NCBI GenBank assembly: GCA_937928405.1
Contig: CALFWZ010000241.1
Span: 1 to 37,316 of the forward strand
From: an uncultured Saprospiraceae bacterium
GTDB lineage: Bacteria; Bacteroidota; Bacteroidia; Chitinophagales; Saprospiraceae
Direction of reading: 5' to 3'
DNA length: 37,316 bases
The position numbers and the translations under genes were made by a program. Below are positions 15,966 to 23,755 of this stretch, piece by piece. The notes beneath the pieces are model-generated. The model had not been told where the DNA came from. It was given only the letters and a program-made list of their open reading frames with translations, and ran no database searches. Within the stretch, counting starts at the first letter, position 1. Each line of letters opens with the position of its first letter.

Positions 15966-17645
15966 TTAAAACGCCGCCTTTGCCTCAATCAACATTCTTT
16001 CTTTACTAATCGGATGATAAAAGGCTAATTGTTCTGCGTGTAGGCATAAACGATCCGCTTTCACACCATACAGATCATCGCCGACGATCGGGCAGCCGAG
16101 ACCTAAGGGGTGCGCGGCATGAATTCGTAGTTGATGACTGCGTCCCGTCAGTGGGTAGAAATATACTCTGGTGTGGGTACTGGTTCGTTCGATCACTTCC
16201 CAGTCTGTGATCGCAGAACGACCATGTTCGTAACAAATCATTTGGTGAGGACGGTTGTCAAAGTCTACTCGGAGTGGTAAATTAATCCGACCTGCTTCTC
16301 CATCTACGATACCTTCGAGTAAAGCCACATATCTTTTTTTGATGGTTCGATTGACAAATTGCCGTTGTAAAAACTTATGGTATATTGGATTTTTGGTTAA
16401 TAATAGAATACCGGAGGTATGCATATCTAGTCGATGAATCATCATCGCACCATCGACTTCTGGATGTTTGTGATGCATCCGAGTTTGCACAGAATCAGCA
16501 ATAAATTTCCCTGGCGTGGAAAGTAGTCCAGAAGGTTTATTGACGAGTATTATATGGTCGTCTTCGTAAAGGACGGGTAATTTTTTTTCTTTGGCAGGAT
16601 TGACTAGCATGGGGTCATCATCTACCTCCATACCAGCCAACATATGCGTTAGGATCGGTTTGCACTTTCCCATACAAGCGTGGTAATGTTGTCGATGGCG
16701 CCGGACCGCCGAAGCAGGAGATTTTCCCCACCAGAATTCTGTTAAAGCAATTGGCTTTAGTTGATTCATAAACGCAAATTGTAACAGCTTGGGGGCAGCA
16801 CATTCTCCAGCCCCAGATGGTTTGGGGGTATTTTTAAAAATTTCGTGTAGATTCTTTTCTTCGCCTCGAATGTTTAAAAAACGATAGTGGGAAAAAAGTC
16901 CTTGTTGTAAATTGACTGATTTCTCTTTTCTTTTTGTTTTTAAATCAGCAATCTCCTTTTCTAATTTTAGAAGGGGCGCTTTTAGGATCTCTAATGCTTT
17001 TTGTAATTTAATCTCTTGATCACGCACGTTATTTCTGATGGCAATACTTTCTTTACCCAGTGATTCTAAAAGTTTGTCGTAATCGGATGGTGCTAATTCC
17101 GTTTTGGCTTTTGTTCTTTTTTCTTTTCGAGTTCTTTTTGCGTCTCGCTGTTCAGATTTTAATACGATAATTTTTTGTTGGAAAATAGCTGTTTCTTTTT
17201 CTATTAACTTTCGAAGCGCTAGTAATTCGGGATTGTTCTCTAATTGTTTTATTTGCTCCGTCATGACATTCAATTCCTTAGAGCCGTTGATATAAAATGC
17301 GCCGTCTGGATTGGCATCGAAAAGATTAGGAACAAAAAAGGCAGGTGATTTATCGCCCAACATTTTACCAGAAAATGCGCATAAAAAACCAATTTCGTTG
17401 GCTTCATTTTTTACCAATAAAACACCAAACATCTTTCCAATCGCGCCCGCAGTTTTTGGATTTTTAATACCAAAATTATGAAATTCATCTGATTGTTTTT
17501 CTAGATAATTTTGTAATTGTTTAGCCGCTTGTACCGCCAACGGATGGGGTTCATAATAAAAGGGAAAGGTAAATTTCTCTGGTAAGGCAACTCCTTTGAT
17601 TGGTAAATTGAAATGGATAAAACAGCCTTTCTTTTTAATGCTCAT
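15966..17645 (-). CDS. RluA-family RNA pseudouridine synthase with long N-terminal extension
   Basis: This cytoplasmic enzyme isomerises uridine to pseudouridine in rRNA or tRNA. I start it at the ATG at 17645 (559 residues) because the preceding in-frame nine codons look unlike a conserved N-terminus. The C-terminal part (about 355-559) is a full RluA domain: LVNKPSGLLSTPG, the catalytic Asp in MIHRLDMHTSG (residue about 407), LTGRSHQLRIH and IVGDDLYG. The N-terminal 340 residues are an extra module seen in a long subfamily: a globular part, a highly charged coiled coil (about 130-245) and then a conserved-looking segment with AGECAAPKLL and HACMGKCKP, whose clustered Cys and His could bind metal. 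The target RNA site is unknown. It is divergent from the TonB receptor at 17817. Confidence 0.9.
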   Translation of the reverse strand: MSIKKKGCFIHFNLPIKGVALPEKFTFPFYYEPHPLAVQAAKQLQNYLEKQSDEFHNFGIKNPKTAGAIGKMFGVLLVKNEANEIGFLCAFSGKMLGDKSPAFFVPNLFDANPDGAFYINGSKELNVMTEQIKQLENNPELLALRKLIEKETAIFQQKIIVLKSEQRDAKRTRKEKRTKAKTELAPSDYDKLLESLGKESIAIRNNVRDQEIKLQKALEILKAPLLKLEKEIADLKTKRKEKSVNLQQGLFSHYRFLNIRGEEKNLHEIFKNTPKPSGAGECAAPKLLQFAFMNQLKPIALTEFWWGKSPASAVRRHRQHYHACMGKCKPILTHMLAGMEVDDDPMLVNPAKEKKLPVLYEDDHIILVNKPSGLLSTPGKFIADSVQTRMHHKHPEVDGAMMIHRLDMHTSGILLLTKNPIYHKFLQRQFVNRTIKKRYVALLEGIVDGEAGRINLPLRVDFDNRPHQMICYEHGRSAITDWEVIERTSTHTRVYFYPLTGRSHQLRIHAAHPLGLGCPIVGDDLYGVKADRLCLHAEQLAFYHPISKERMLIEAKAAF

Positions 17646-17816
17646 TTTTGGATATTTCCTTTGAAGGCTCAAATTTAATCAAAATTTTTGGGGAAGAATA
17701 TTAGGAGGAAAAAGCTTTGATAAACTTATCCGCTTATTAGTTGTTCCTCTCAAATGAAGTAACATTGCTTCTAACTTTATTTTTCCTATTTTGAAATAAC
17801 AACTAAAATCTAGCTC

Positions 17817-20324
17817 ATGAAACAAGTTTTTACATTGTTCCTCTTTTCTCTTTTAGCCTTTAGCCTGCAAGCTCAATATCCTAAGGGAGGAGGTGGGAAA
17901 TGGGGAAAAAAAGAAAAAACGATAAAAGGAAAAATAATAGGTAAAGTGATTGGAGCTGATAATCAGCCGATTAGCTACGCCACCGTCGTTTTGATTGATA
18001 ATAAAAACCAAAAACAAGTCAACGGAAATATTACGGATGAAAAGGGAAAGTTTAAGATTGAAGAGGTCGTAACAGGCAATTATACGTTAAAAGTTTCCTT
18101 TATTGGCTTTCTTGAAAAAGTGATTGAAAACGTAAATCTAACTCTGAAAAAACCGGATCTAAACGTAGGAACCATTCAATTAGAACAAGATAATGTTTTG
18201 CTCTCCGAAGTAGAAGTGGTAGAAGAGGCTGCTTTGGTCGAAACAAAAATTGATAAAATTGTCTACAATGCGGATAAGGATGTTACCAACGCTGGGGGAG
18301 ATGCAGGAGATGTATTACGGAAAGTACCGATGCTCTCGGTGGATTTGGAAGGAAATGTGTCTTTACGAGGTAGTCAGAATATTCAAATTTTAATCAATGG
18401 TAAACCTTCCGGTATGTTTGCTAACGGAACCGCAGATGCACTAAAAATGATTCCAGCCGATCAAATAAAAAAAGTAGAAGTGATCACTTCCCCTTCTGCC
18501 AAATATGACGGAGAAGGTTCTGGTGGTATCATCAATATTATTACCCAAAAAAAACAAGTACAAGGATATAATATATCGGTCAATGGTTCCTTAGGAACTC
18601 GACAAAATAATGGTAATATTGGTATTAATGCTGCGAGCGGCCGCTTAGGATTTAATGCGAATGCTGGTTTTTGGCATTCATGGCCGAACGATGCCACGCT
18701 AGATTTTGTACGAGAAGATTTTGATGGCGAAACCTTGATTTCCAGCTATACACAGGAGGGAATTACCACTTCTTCTCGTACCGGATTTTTTGGCAAGGCA
18801 GGTTTGAATTACGATATCAATGCCTTTAATAATATTTCTACTTCTATTAATTTTCGTGGATTTCGATTTGGAAACGATGCACCAACGGAAGCTGTCTTTA
18901 CACCAGATTTTAATGTAGTATTTTCTGAAATTACCAACCGTCGATCTGATGCAAAAACCTTGAATGCTGGCTTTGATTGGTCTACGGATTATCGCCGTAC
19001 TTTTAAAAAAGAAGGACAGGAGTTTAGTGCTGCGTTTTTACTAAATGGCAATGTAAGTAATCTTGATAGTGATATTACTTCTACCAGTAGTACTGCCCTA
19101 CTTGATTTTTTAGAACGTCAAGAAAATGATGGAGATAATAAAGAATATACCGTACAGGTAGACTATGTTCATCCTTTTACCAAAGCGGTGAAATTAGAAA
19201 TTGGAGGAAAATCCGTTCTTCGTAGAATTGATAGTGATTATCAGTTTGAGCAGTTTGATGAAGATAATAATTCCTATAAAGTAGATCCTAGTCGAACTAA
19301 TATTTTTGAATATATCCAAGATGTATACGCAGGATATGCTTCTTTTACTTTTAATTTGCCTAAAGATTTTGGAATCATTGCAGGTGCTCGTTATGAACAT
19401 ACTTCTATTGGTGGTGCCTTTGAATCGCAGATTGCGCCTTTTGATAATGCTTATAGTAATATTTTACCGAGTGTGATTATTTCTAAAAAAACCAACATGT
19501 TTTCTACGGTGAAATTAAGCTATAATCAACGAATTCAGCGACCCAGTTTATTTTATATAAATCCTTATCGAAATGATATTGATCGTAGAAATATTTCTCA
19601 AGGAAATCCAAATTTAGAGCCAGAATTGGTGCATCAAGTTGAGTTAGGATATAATACTTACATCAAAGGGTTAGTGCTCAGTGCTTCCGTCTATTACCGC
19701 CATACGCAAGATTTGATCGAAGCCATTGTTCAAGTGAATGACTTGGGCGTGGCAGAATCTATTTATCAAAATATTGGAATTAATAATTCTGTTGGGTTTA
19801 ATACGTTTGTATCAAAAACCTTTAATAAGAAATTTACCATTCGTGGAAATGTTAGCCTGTTCACCTACAACGCGGAAAGCCAATTGGAGAATTATAATCT
19901 AAAAAATAGTGGTGTACAATCTAATTTTTTTGGTAGTTGTTCTTATACTTTTAAGAAAGGTTGGAAAGCAGAAGGATTTGGATTTTATCGCGCGCCAACT
20001 CGTACCTTGCAGGGAGATCGAACTTCCTTTTGGATGACGAGTGTCGGTTTTCAAAAAGAGATTTGGGATAAACGCGGTAGTCTCGGAATTCGAATCGTCG
20101 ACCCATTCAATCGAACCAAAAATTTTAGAACAGAACTTACTGGAGAGGATTTTTACCAACGTTCAGATTTTAGAATTCCATTCCGATCTTTTGGTTTGAA
20201 TTTCCGCTATACCTTCGGTAAACTAGATTTTAAAGCAAAAGCGAGTCGCTCAAAAATCAAAAACGATGATCAAAAAAGTGGTGGTGATGGTCAGCAAGGC
20301 GGCGGTGGTGGTCAAGGGAATTAA
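17817..20324 (+). CDS. TonB-dependent-receptor-like outer membrane beta-barrel protein (OMP_b-brl_3 type)
   Basis: This 835-residue outer-membrane protein has a signal peptide (1-19, ending LQAQ), a glycine/lysine-rich spacer, a carboxypeptidase-regulatory-like domain (about 37-125: IGKVIGADNQPISYATVVL to SFIGF) and a plug-like domain (about 140-245: VETKIDKIVYN, RKVPMLSVDLEGNVSLRG, IQILINGKPSG, IKKVEVITSPSAKYDGEGSGGIINI). The rest is a long barrel. Receptors of this subfamily differ from SusC in lacking a SusD partner and often handle peptides or unknown substrates. A Gly/Gln-rich tail (about 818-835) follows the last strand and would sit in the periplasm. It is transcribed alone and followed by a long inverted repeat. 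Confidence 0.92.
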   Translation: MKQVFTLFLFSLLAFSLQAQYPKGGGGKWGKKEKTIKGKIIGKVIGADNQPISYATVVLIDNKNQKQVNGNITDEKGKFKIEEVVTGNYTLKVSFIGFLEKVIENVNLTLKKPDLNVGTIQLEQDNVLLSEVEVVEEAALVETKIDKIVYNADKDVTNAGGDAGDVLRKVPMLSVDLEGNVSLRGSQNIQILINGKPSGMFANGTADALKMIPADQIKKVEVITSPSAKYDGEGSGGIINIITQKKQVQGYNISVNGSLGTRQNNGNIGINAASGRLGFNANAGFWHSWPNDATLDFVREDFDGETLISSYTQEGITTSSRTGFFGKAGLNYDINAFNNISTSINFRGFRFGNDAPTEAVFTPDFNVVFSEITNRRSDAKTLNAGFDWSTDYRRTFKKEGQEFSAAFLLNGNVSNLDSDITSTSSTALLDFLERQENDGDNKEYTVQVDYVHPFTKAVKLEIGGKSVLRRIDSDYQFEQFDEDNNSYKVDPSRTNIFEYIQDVYAGYASFTFNLPKDFGIIAGARYEHTSIGGAFESQIAPFDNAYSNILPSVIISKKTNMFSTVKLSYNQRIQRPSLFYINPYRNDIDRRNISQGNPNLEPELVHQVELGYNTYIKGLVLSASVYYRHTQDLIEAIVQVNDLGVAESIYQNIGINNSVGFNTFVSKTFNKKFTIRGNVSLFTYNAESQLENYNLKNSGVQSNFFGSCSYTFKKGWKAEGFGFYRAPTRTLQGDRTSFWMTSVGFQKEIWDKRGSLGIRIVDPFNRTKNFRTELTGEDFYQRSDFRIPFRSFGLNFRYTFGKLDFKAKASRSKIKNDDQKSGGDGQQGGGGGQGN

Positions 20325-20331
20325 GGGAATG

Positions 20332-20407
20332 GGTTTACTAAACTTATTTTAAATCATGGTGGGAAAATAAAGATATGATCCTTTTATTTTATAAAGTTTA
20401 GTAAACC
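20332..20407 (+). terminator. Long inverted repeat, probable terminator between convergent genes
   Basis: GGTTTACTAAACTT (20332-20345) and AAGTTTAGTAAACC (20394-20407) are a perfect 14-base inverted pair. The 48 bases between them can form a second, AT-rich hairpin (around GGGAAAATAAAG and CCTTTTATTTT). On the plus strand the outer stem is followed by TATTTTT, so it can end the receptor transcript. The double-stem shape also resembles a small palindromic mobile repeat. Confidence 0.6.
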
Positions 20408-20423
20408 TATTTTTAAAACCTAA

Positions 20424-21305
20424 TTAAGCCACTATGACTCCCTTCTCCATCTGGGCCTCATGTCCATAAATGGTCGCAGCAACGGCACAAATAAAAGGTA
20501 TCAAAATAGGCCCAATAACCGGAATGCTCATGCCAATACTGGCAAAAATGCCTAACACAACGGCAGCTCCATAATGAGACTGAATATGTTTGGAACTTTC
20601 CTGGATGGTCAAATGAAACTGTTCTAGATAATTATCAAGAAAAGCAAATCCTAGGAAAAAACTATAGACAAAAAACATGATAAAATCGGTTAGATAAGAA
20701 ATGCTGAGCAGGCCACAGACCACAGAAACTAGAATATACATGAGTAATCCATAAATCCATTTGTGACCCATTACTAGCACCATTCTTATTTGAGCAAGAT
20801 AGAATTCTTTTATGGTAAGAATGCGATTTTTTCCTTTTAGGATATTGTTTGTTCCAACGGAAAAATGAAAAATCAATATTTCTAAAAAAATCAAAATTAG
20901 AAATTTATAACTACCGGAAAAGAGCGGCTTATGATTTTCTTCCAATTTTTCTTTTTCCTCAATTAAAGATCTTTTCTCTGCCTCTAGCCTTTCTTTCACA
21001 TCTTCTGGACTGTTGAGGGCAGCCGCTTCTAATGCTTTGATGCTTTCCTCCATCTCTTCTGTTGGAATATCGATAGCGACTTCGATGGCAGGAGGATCAA
21101 AATAATTATGGAGATCGTTGTAGAGCGTCACAGATAGCTTTCCCATGATCAGAATGGTCACAATCATAATCCATTTATGATCTAGAAATCCTTGCCAAAG
21201 TTGGTGTCTTTTGATAAAGGCTGGCGTATCTAATAAAACCTGCCAGGCTGCCAGCATTTGCTCCAAGACATTGGCAGATTTAAAGTAAGAAAAATCGAAT
21301 TTCAT
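20424..21305 (-). CDS. EI24/CysZ-like integral membrane protein
   Basis: This 293-residue inner-membrane protein has a short N-terminal amphipathic region, a membrane segment at about 45-62, a highly charged acidic stretch with helical Glu/Lys repeats (about 80-125) and then four to five membrane segments. The C-terminal part, with LDNYLEQFHLTIQESSKH, IFASIGMSIPVIGPILIPF and AAATIYGHE-like residues, resembles the end of EI24/CysZ-type proteins, which have been linked to sulfate uptake in proteobacteria. That resemblance is from memory, so the family is moderately sure and the substrate unknown. It lies 159 bases downstream of the methyltransferase at the end of the lipid cluster and may or may not be co-transcribed. 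Confidence 0.65.
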   Translation of the reverse strand: MKFDFSYFKSANVLEQMLAAWQVLLDTPAFIKRHQLWQGFLDHKWIMIVTILIMGKLSVTLYNDLHNYFDPPAIEVAIDIPTEEMEESIKALEAAALNSPEDVKERLEAEKRSLIEEKEKLEENHKPLFSGSYKFLILIFLEILIFHFSVGTNNILKGKNRILTIKEFYLAQIRMVLVMGHKWIYGLLMYILVSVVCGLLSISYLTDFIMFFVYSFFLGFAFLDNYLEQFHLTIQESSKHIQSHYGAAVVLGIFASIGMSIPVIGPILIPFICAVAATIYGHEAQMEKGVIVA

Positions 21306-21464
21306 TGGTTGTTTATCGTTGGTTTCTATGGCAGTTTAAAATAATTTAAGTATTTCTCCGATTTTTTTCGATTAATGGGGGAGGAATTCCGATCAACGGT
21401 GATTTTTTATTCAGAATTTTGTGAGATAATAGAATAATAATTAGAACATCAAGTTTTTGATACA

Positions 21465-22190
21465 TCAACAGAATATCTCTACCTCCCAGCGGAAAGCCCA
21501 TTTTTTTCTAATGATATAATTCTTGAGAGCAGCCGCAATCAAAATCTGTTCTAGTTCTTTTTTTGTAAAAGATCGTCGAATAGCTTTGAGGCCATCTTCC
21601 TTGACCATTTTGGAAAATGGTAAAAATAGCATGCCTATTTTGAATAAAATATAAGCCAGACGACTACGCCTTAATTCACTGAGAATTATTTTTTTAGAAA
21701 CCCTAGTTTTAGCCGTTTGGAGAAATTTAATGAATGCTAGATCAGAAAAATGATAAACAAAATGACTACTGATTAGTAGATCGCAGATGGGGATTTGGTA
21801 GGTTGGGTGAAGAATATCCGCTTGTTGATATTCGATAGGAAGGGGCTCTTTGTTTTTAGAACGAGCGTATGCTAAAATATTGGCATTACCATCTATTCCA
21901 ATCAACGCTACGGATTGATTATTTTGATGACACCAATTACCAATAGCCCGTAAATTATCACCGCCTCCACAGCCCAAGTCAATTATTTTTAAAGGATGAT
22001 TAGCTTTTAATATGGCTGCTTTTGCCAACTTAAAAGTAGCATCGGTATTCCCTAAAAAACGATTAATCAAAGAAAGTCCATTCAGCGTTTGATGTAATTT
22101 CTCACCGGATAAATTCAAATCATCCATCTCTTCGGCTTCCGAGCTACGCACGTCAAGCAAAGCTTGCCATTTCTTAATGATCCTTAGCAT
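21465..22190 (-). CDS. Class I SAM-dependent methyltransferase, second paralog of the lipid cluster
   Basis: I place the start at the ATG at 22190 (241 residues), which overlaps the stop of the upstream membrane-protein gene by 17 bases; an open frame reaches back to 22253 but those residues have no counterpart in the paralog. The SAM-binding motif is IDLGCGGGD (residues 70-78), followed by LIGIDGN. It is a full-length paralog of the methyltransferase at 28110-28841: both share the MDDL and IN-x-x-LG N-terminal patterns, LAY-x-LF, DGL-x-x-I-x-R-x-F and an end WAFR(W/F). It lacks a membrane segment and is probably cytoplasmic. Together they could methylate two positions, or two intermediates, of the same product (inference). 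Confidence 0.85.
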   Translation of the reverse strand: MLRIIKKWQALLDVRSSEAEEMDDLNLSGEKLHQTLNGLSLINRFLGNTDATFKLAKAAILKANHPLKIIDLGCGGGDNLRAIGNWCHQNNQSVALIGIDGNANILAYARSKNKEPLPIEYQQADILHPTYQIPICDLLISSHFVYHFSDLAFIKFLQTAKTRVSKKIILSELRRSRLAYILFKIGMLFLPFSKMVKEDGLKAIRRSFTKKELEQILIAAALKNYIIRKKWAFRWEVEIFC

Positions 22191-22614
22191 CCGAAAAAAT
22201 GGTTGTATATATTTTTCCACAAAGCCAGTTACCAGCAGGGTAGTACAAGGCAAAAAATAGCGCCATTCCTAAACTAAAATTACGGATATTAAAAAATTGA
22301 TCGAGTAAATTATCTGGATAAGCATAGGAAGATTGCAGCGCATACCCTCCAAATTCTAAAAATCCCATGGTGACCAAACCGTAGGCATACTGCTGATGAA
22401 ACGGGAGATTTCTAAGGATAAGCGAAATGGGAACCATATAAATTAAGTACACCGTGATGACTTGCCACCAATACGTAAATCGTGCGATTTCTACCATAGA
22501 ACCAAACTTATCCATGCCCATTCCCCAAATAAAATAAACAACGAGATAGACGGCAATTAATCGTTTGTCAACGTTTAGTTTTTTCTTGGCGTATTCAATA
22601 AAGTCTTTAATCAT
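22174..22614 (-). CDS. Four-helix integral membrane protein of unknown function
   Basis: This 146-residue protein has four predicted membrane helices (about 20-37, 50-70, 80-98 and 112-134) and few charged residues outside its ends. I do not recognise the family. It is the first gene after the repeat-bearing gap that follows the phosphopantetheinyl transferase and overlaps the second methyltransferase by 17 bases, so it most likely belongs to the lipid cluster. Possible roles are moving or anchoring the lipid product, or acting as a small membrane enzyme; the sequence does not decide. The single Cys and aromatic-rich loops (TYWWQ, YAYPDN) are its only distinctive points. Confidence 0.75.
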   Translation of the reverse strand: MIKDFIEYAKKKLNVDKRLIAVYLVVYFIWGMGMDKFGSMVEIARFTYWWQVITVYLIYMVPISLILRNLPFHQQYAYGLVTMGFLEFGGYALQSSYAYPDNLLDQFFNIRNFSLGMALFFALYYPAGNWLCGKIYTTIFSDAKDH

Positions 22615-22655
22615 TTTTTTCTTTAAATCATTTTTAAAACGATACTATTTTTTTT

Positions 22656-22737
22656 GCCACAAAGGTGCTAAGAACACTAAGTTTATAAAGTGATAAATAT
22701 TTTTATTTCTTTTTTCGTGACCTTTGTGACTTGTGGC
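22656..22737. repeat. Imperfect inverted repeat, copy 1 (GCCACAAAG type)
   Basis: An 82-base element begins GCCACAAAGGTGCTAAG and ends GTGACCTTTGTGACTTGTGGC, so its ends are imperfect inverted copies. The core AAGTTTATAAAGTGATAAATAT is shared with copy 2 downstream. Elements with GCCACAAAGG ends are, from memory, widespread palindromic intergenic repeats in Bacteroidota. Confidence 0.75.
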
Positions 22738-22815
22738 TTTTTCTTTTTTGACTGATAAAAAAGTGTTCATTAAATTTCACCTTGTTACCTTCATTAATCT
22801 ATACCATTTTTTTTT

Positions 22816-22881
22816 GCCACAAAGTTTATAAAGTGATAAATATCTTTATTTTTTTCTTCGTGACCTTTGTGACTTAGTGGC
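22816..22881. repeat. Imperfect inverted repeat, copy 2 (shortened)
   Basis: This 66-base copy of the element at 22656-22737 has the same ends (GCCACAAAG and GTGACTTAGTGGC) and core, but lacks the roughly 17 bases between two AAG triplets that copy 1 has (GTGCTAAGAACACTAAG). It ends three bases before the stop codon of the phosphopantetheinyl transferase gene. The two copies point the same way. Confidence 0.75.
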
Positions 22882-22884
22882 ATT

Positions 22885-23484
22885 TTAGTTTTTTATGTTT
22901 AGTTTCGAAATAGAAAATCCACCGTAGTTGCCATGATGGGTTAAAGAACATGAGAAAGGAAGTAAGCTTGATTTATAATAAATTAATGGAGCGGTGTTTT
23001 TATTTTTTTTTACTTTTAAATGAACTTTATCCAACCTATCTTTTTCTGCTAAATAATTAATTAATTTTTCTCGGATAAAATTACTTTGAAATTGAAATGC
23101 TCTTTGAGGTAAATAGAAAATATTTGTTTTTGTGGAAATATTCGACTCCTCAAATGCGGTAGAAAATAAATAGTTCGGATGACAAATAGTTTTGGTTTTA
23201 AGCTCCATGTCGTGAATGGAAACTTGACCGATCTCTCCACAAATAATTTGAGTATTTATTTTTGCAGGATAAAATCCTCGCATGGCATTTGGATTTTTTT
23301 GCAAATAAAACTTATAACCACTTTCCTTCATACTCCATAGCCGCCATACCATTTGAAAAGGATTGGTAGTGGCTAGAATCATGCTTTGTTCGTTTGGAGT
23401 AAAAACCTTTTCTAGAAAACCTCGTCGTTGCCAATTGGAGGTTGAGGCGGCTTCTTGCAGATCGACTATATCATTTCCGATCAT
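22885..23484 (-). CDS. 4'-phosphopantetheinyl transferase superfamily protein
   Basis: This 199-residue cytoplasmic enzyme should move the phosphopantetheine arm from CoA to the acyl carrier protein encoded two bases upstream. The family signatures are IGNDIVDL (residues 2-9, with metal-binding D5) and W50-S-M-K-E54-SGYK, the WxxKE helix. A third part, SLTHHGNYG, lies near the C-terminus (about 180-188). It is longer than AcpS (about 125 residues) but shares the AcpS-like order of motifs. A dedicated enzyme beside a dedicated ACP argues that this ACP is not served by the housekeeping one. Confidence 0.9.
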   Translation of the reverse strand: MIGNDIVDLQEAASTSNWQRRGFLEKVFTPNEQSMILATTNPFQMVWRLWSMKESGYKFYLQKNPNAMRGFYPAKINTQIICGEIGQVSIHDMELKTKTICHPNYLFSTAFEESNISTKTNIFYLPQRAFQFQSNFIREKLINYLAEKDRLDKVHLKVKKNKNTAPLIYYKSSLLPFSCSLTHHGNYGGFSISKLNIKN

Positions 23485-23486
23485 GG

Positions 23487-23744
23487 TTATTTGGTACTTA
23501 ATTTTTCTTGAATTACTTCCAAAGCTGCTTTGACATTGAGCATTCGATCCATAGAATCATTGTCAATTTCAATGTCAAATTTATCCTCAACGTCCAATAC
23601 GATATCGACGAGGTTGGCAGAATTTATTTTCAAGTCATTGATAAAATCAGTTGCTTCGGTCAAGTTATCAAAAGCCTCCTGATTTTGTATATAAGGTTGA
23701 ATAATACCCTTTAAATCGGAGAGCATTGTTTCGTTATTCGTCAT
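23487..23744 (-). CDS. Acyl carrier protein of the lipid cluster
   Basis: This 85-residue acidic, helical protein has the length of a type II ACP. The phosphopantetheine attachment site is probably S42 in KINSANLVDIVLDVEDKFDIEI (quoted in part; the usual Asp-Ser-Leu is replaced by Asn-Ser-Ala), followed by the typical helix II and IEIDND turn. It would carry the growing chain between ketosynthase, dehydratase and enoyl reductase of this cluster. It lies 11 bases after the ketosynthase stop and two bases before the phosphopantetheinyl transferase start. The changed residues beside the serine mark it as a specialised rather than housekeeping ACP. Confidence 0.92.
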   Translation of the reverse strand: MTNNETMLSDLKGIIQPYIQNQEAFDNLTEATDFINDLKINSANLVDIVLDVEDKFDIEIDNDSMDRMLNVKAALEVIQEKLSTK

Positions 23745-23755
23745 GTTTAATTTTT

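Noticed and set aside
22656..22881. CRISPR array or insertion sequence
   Set aside because: There are only two repeat copies with a shared core and palindromic ends, no regular spacers, and no transposase.
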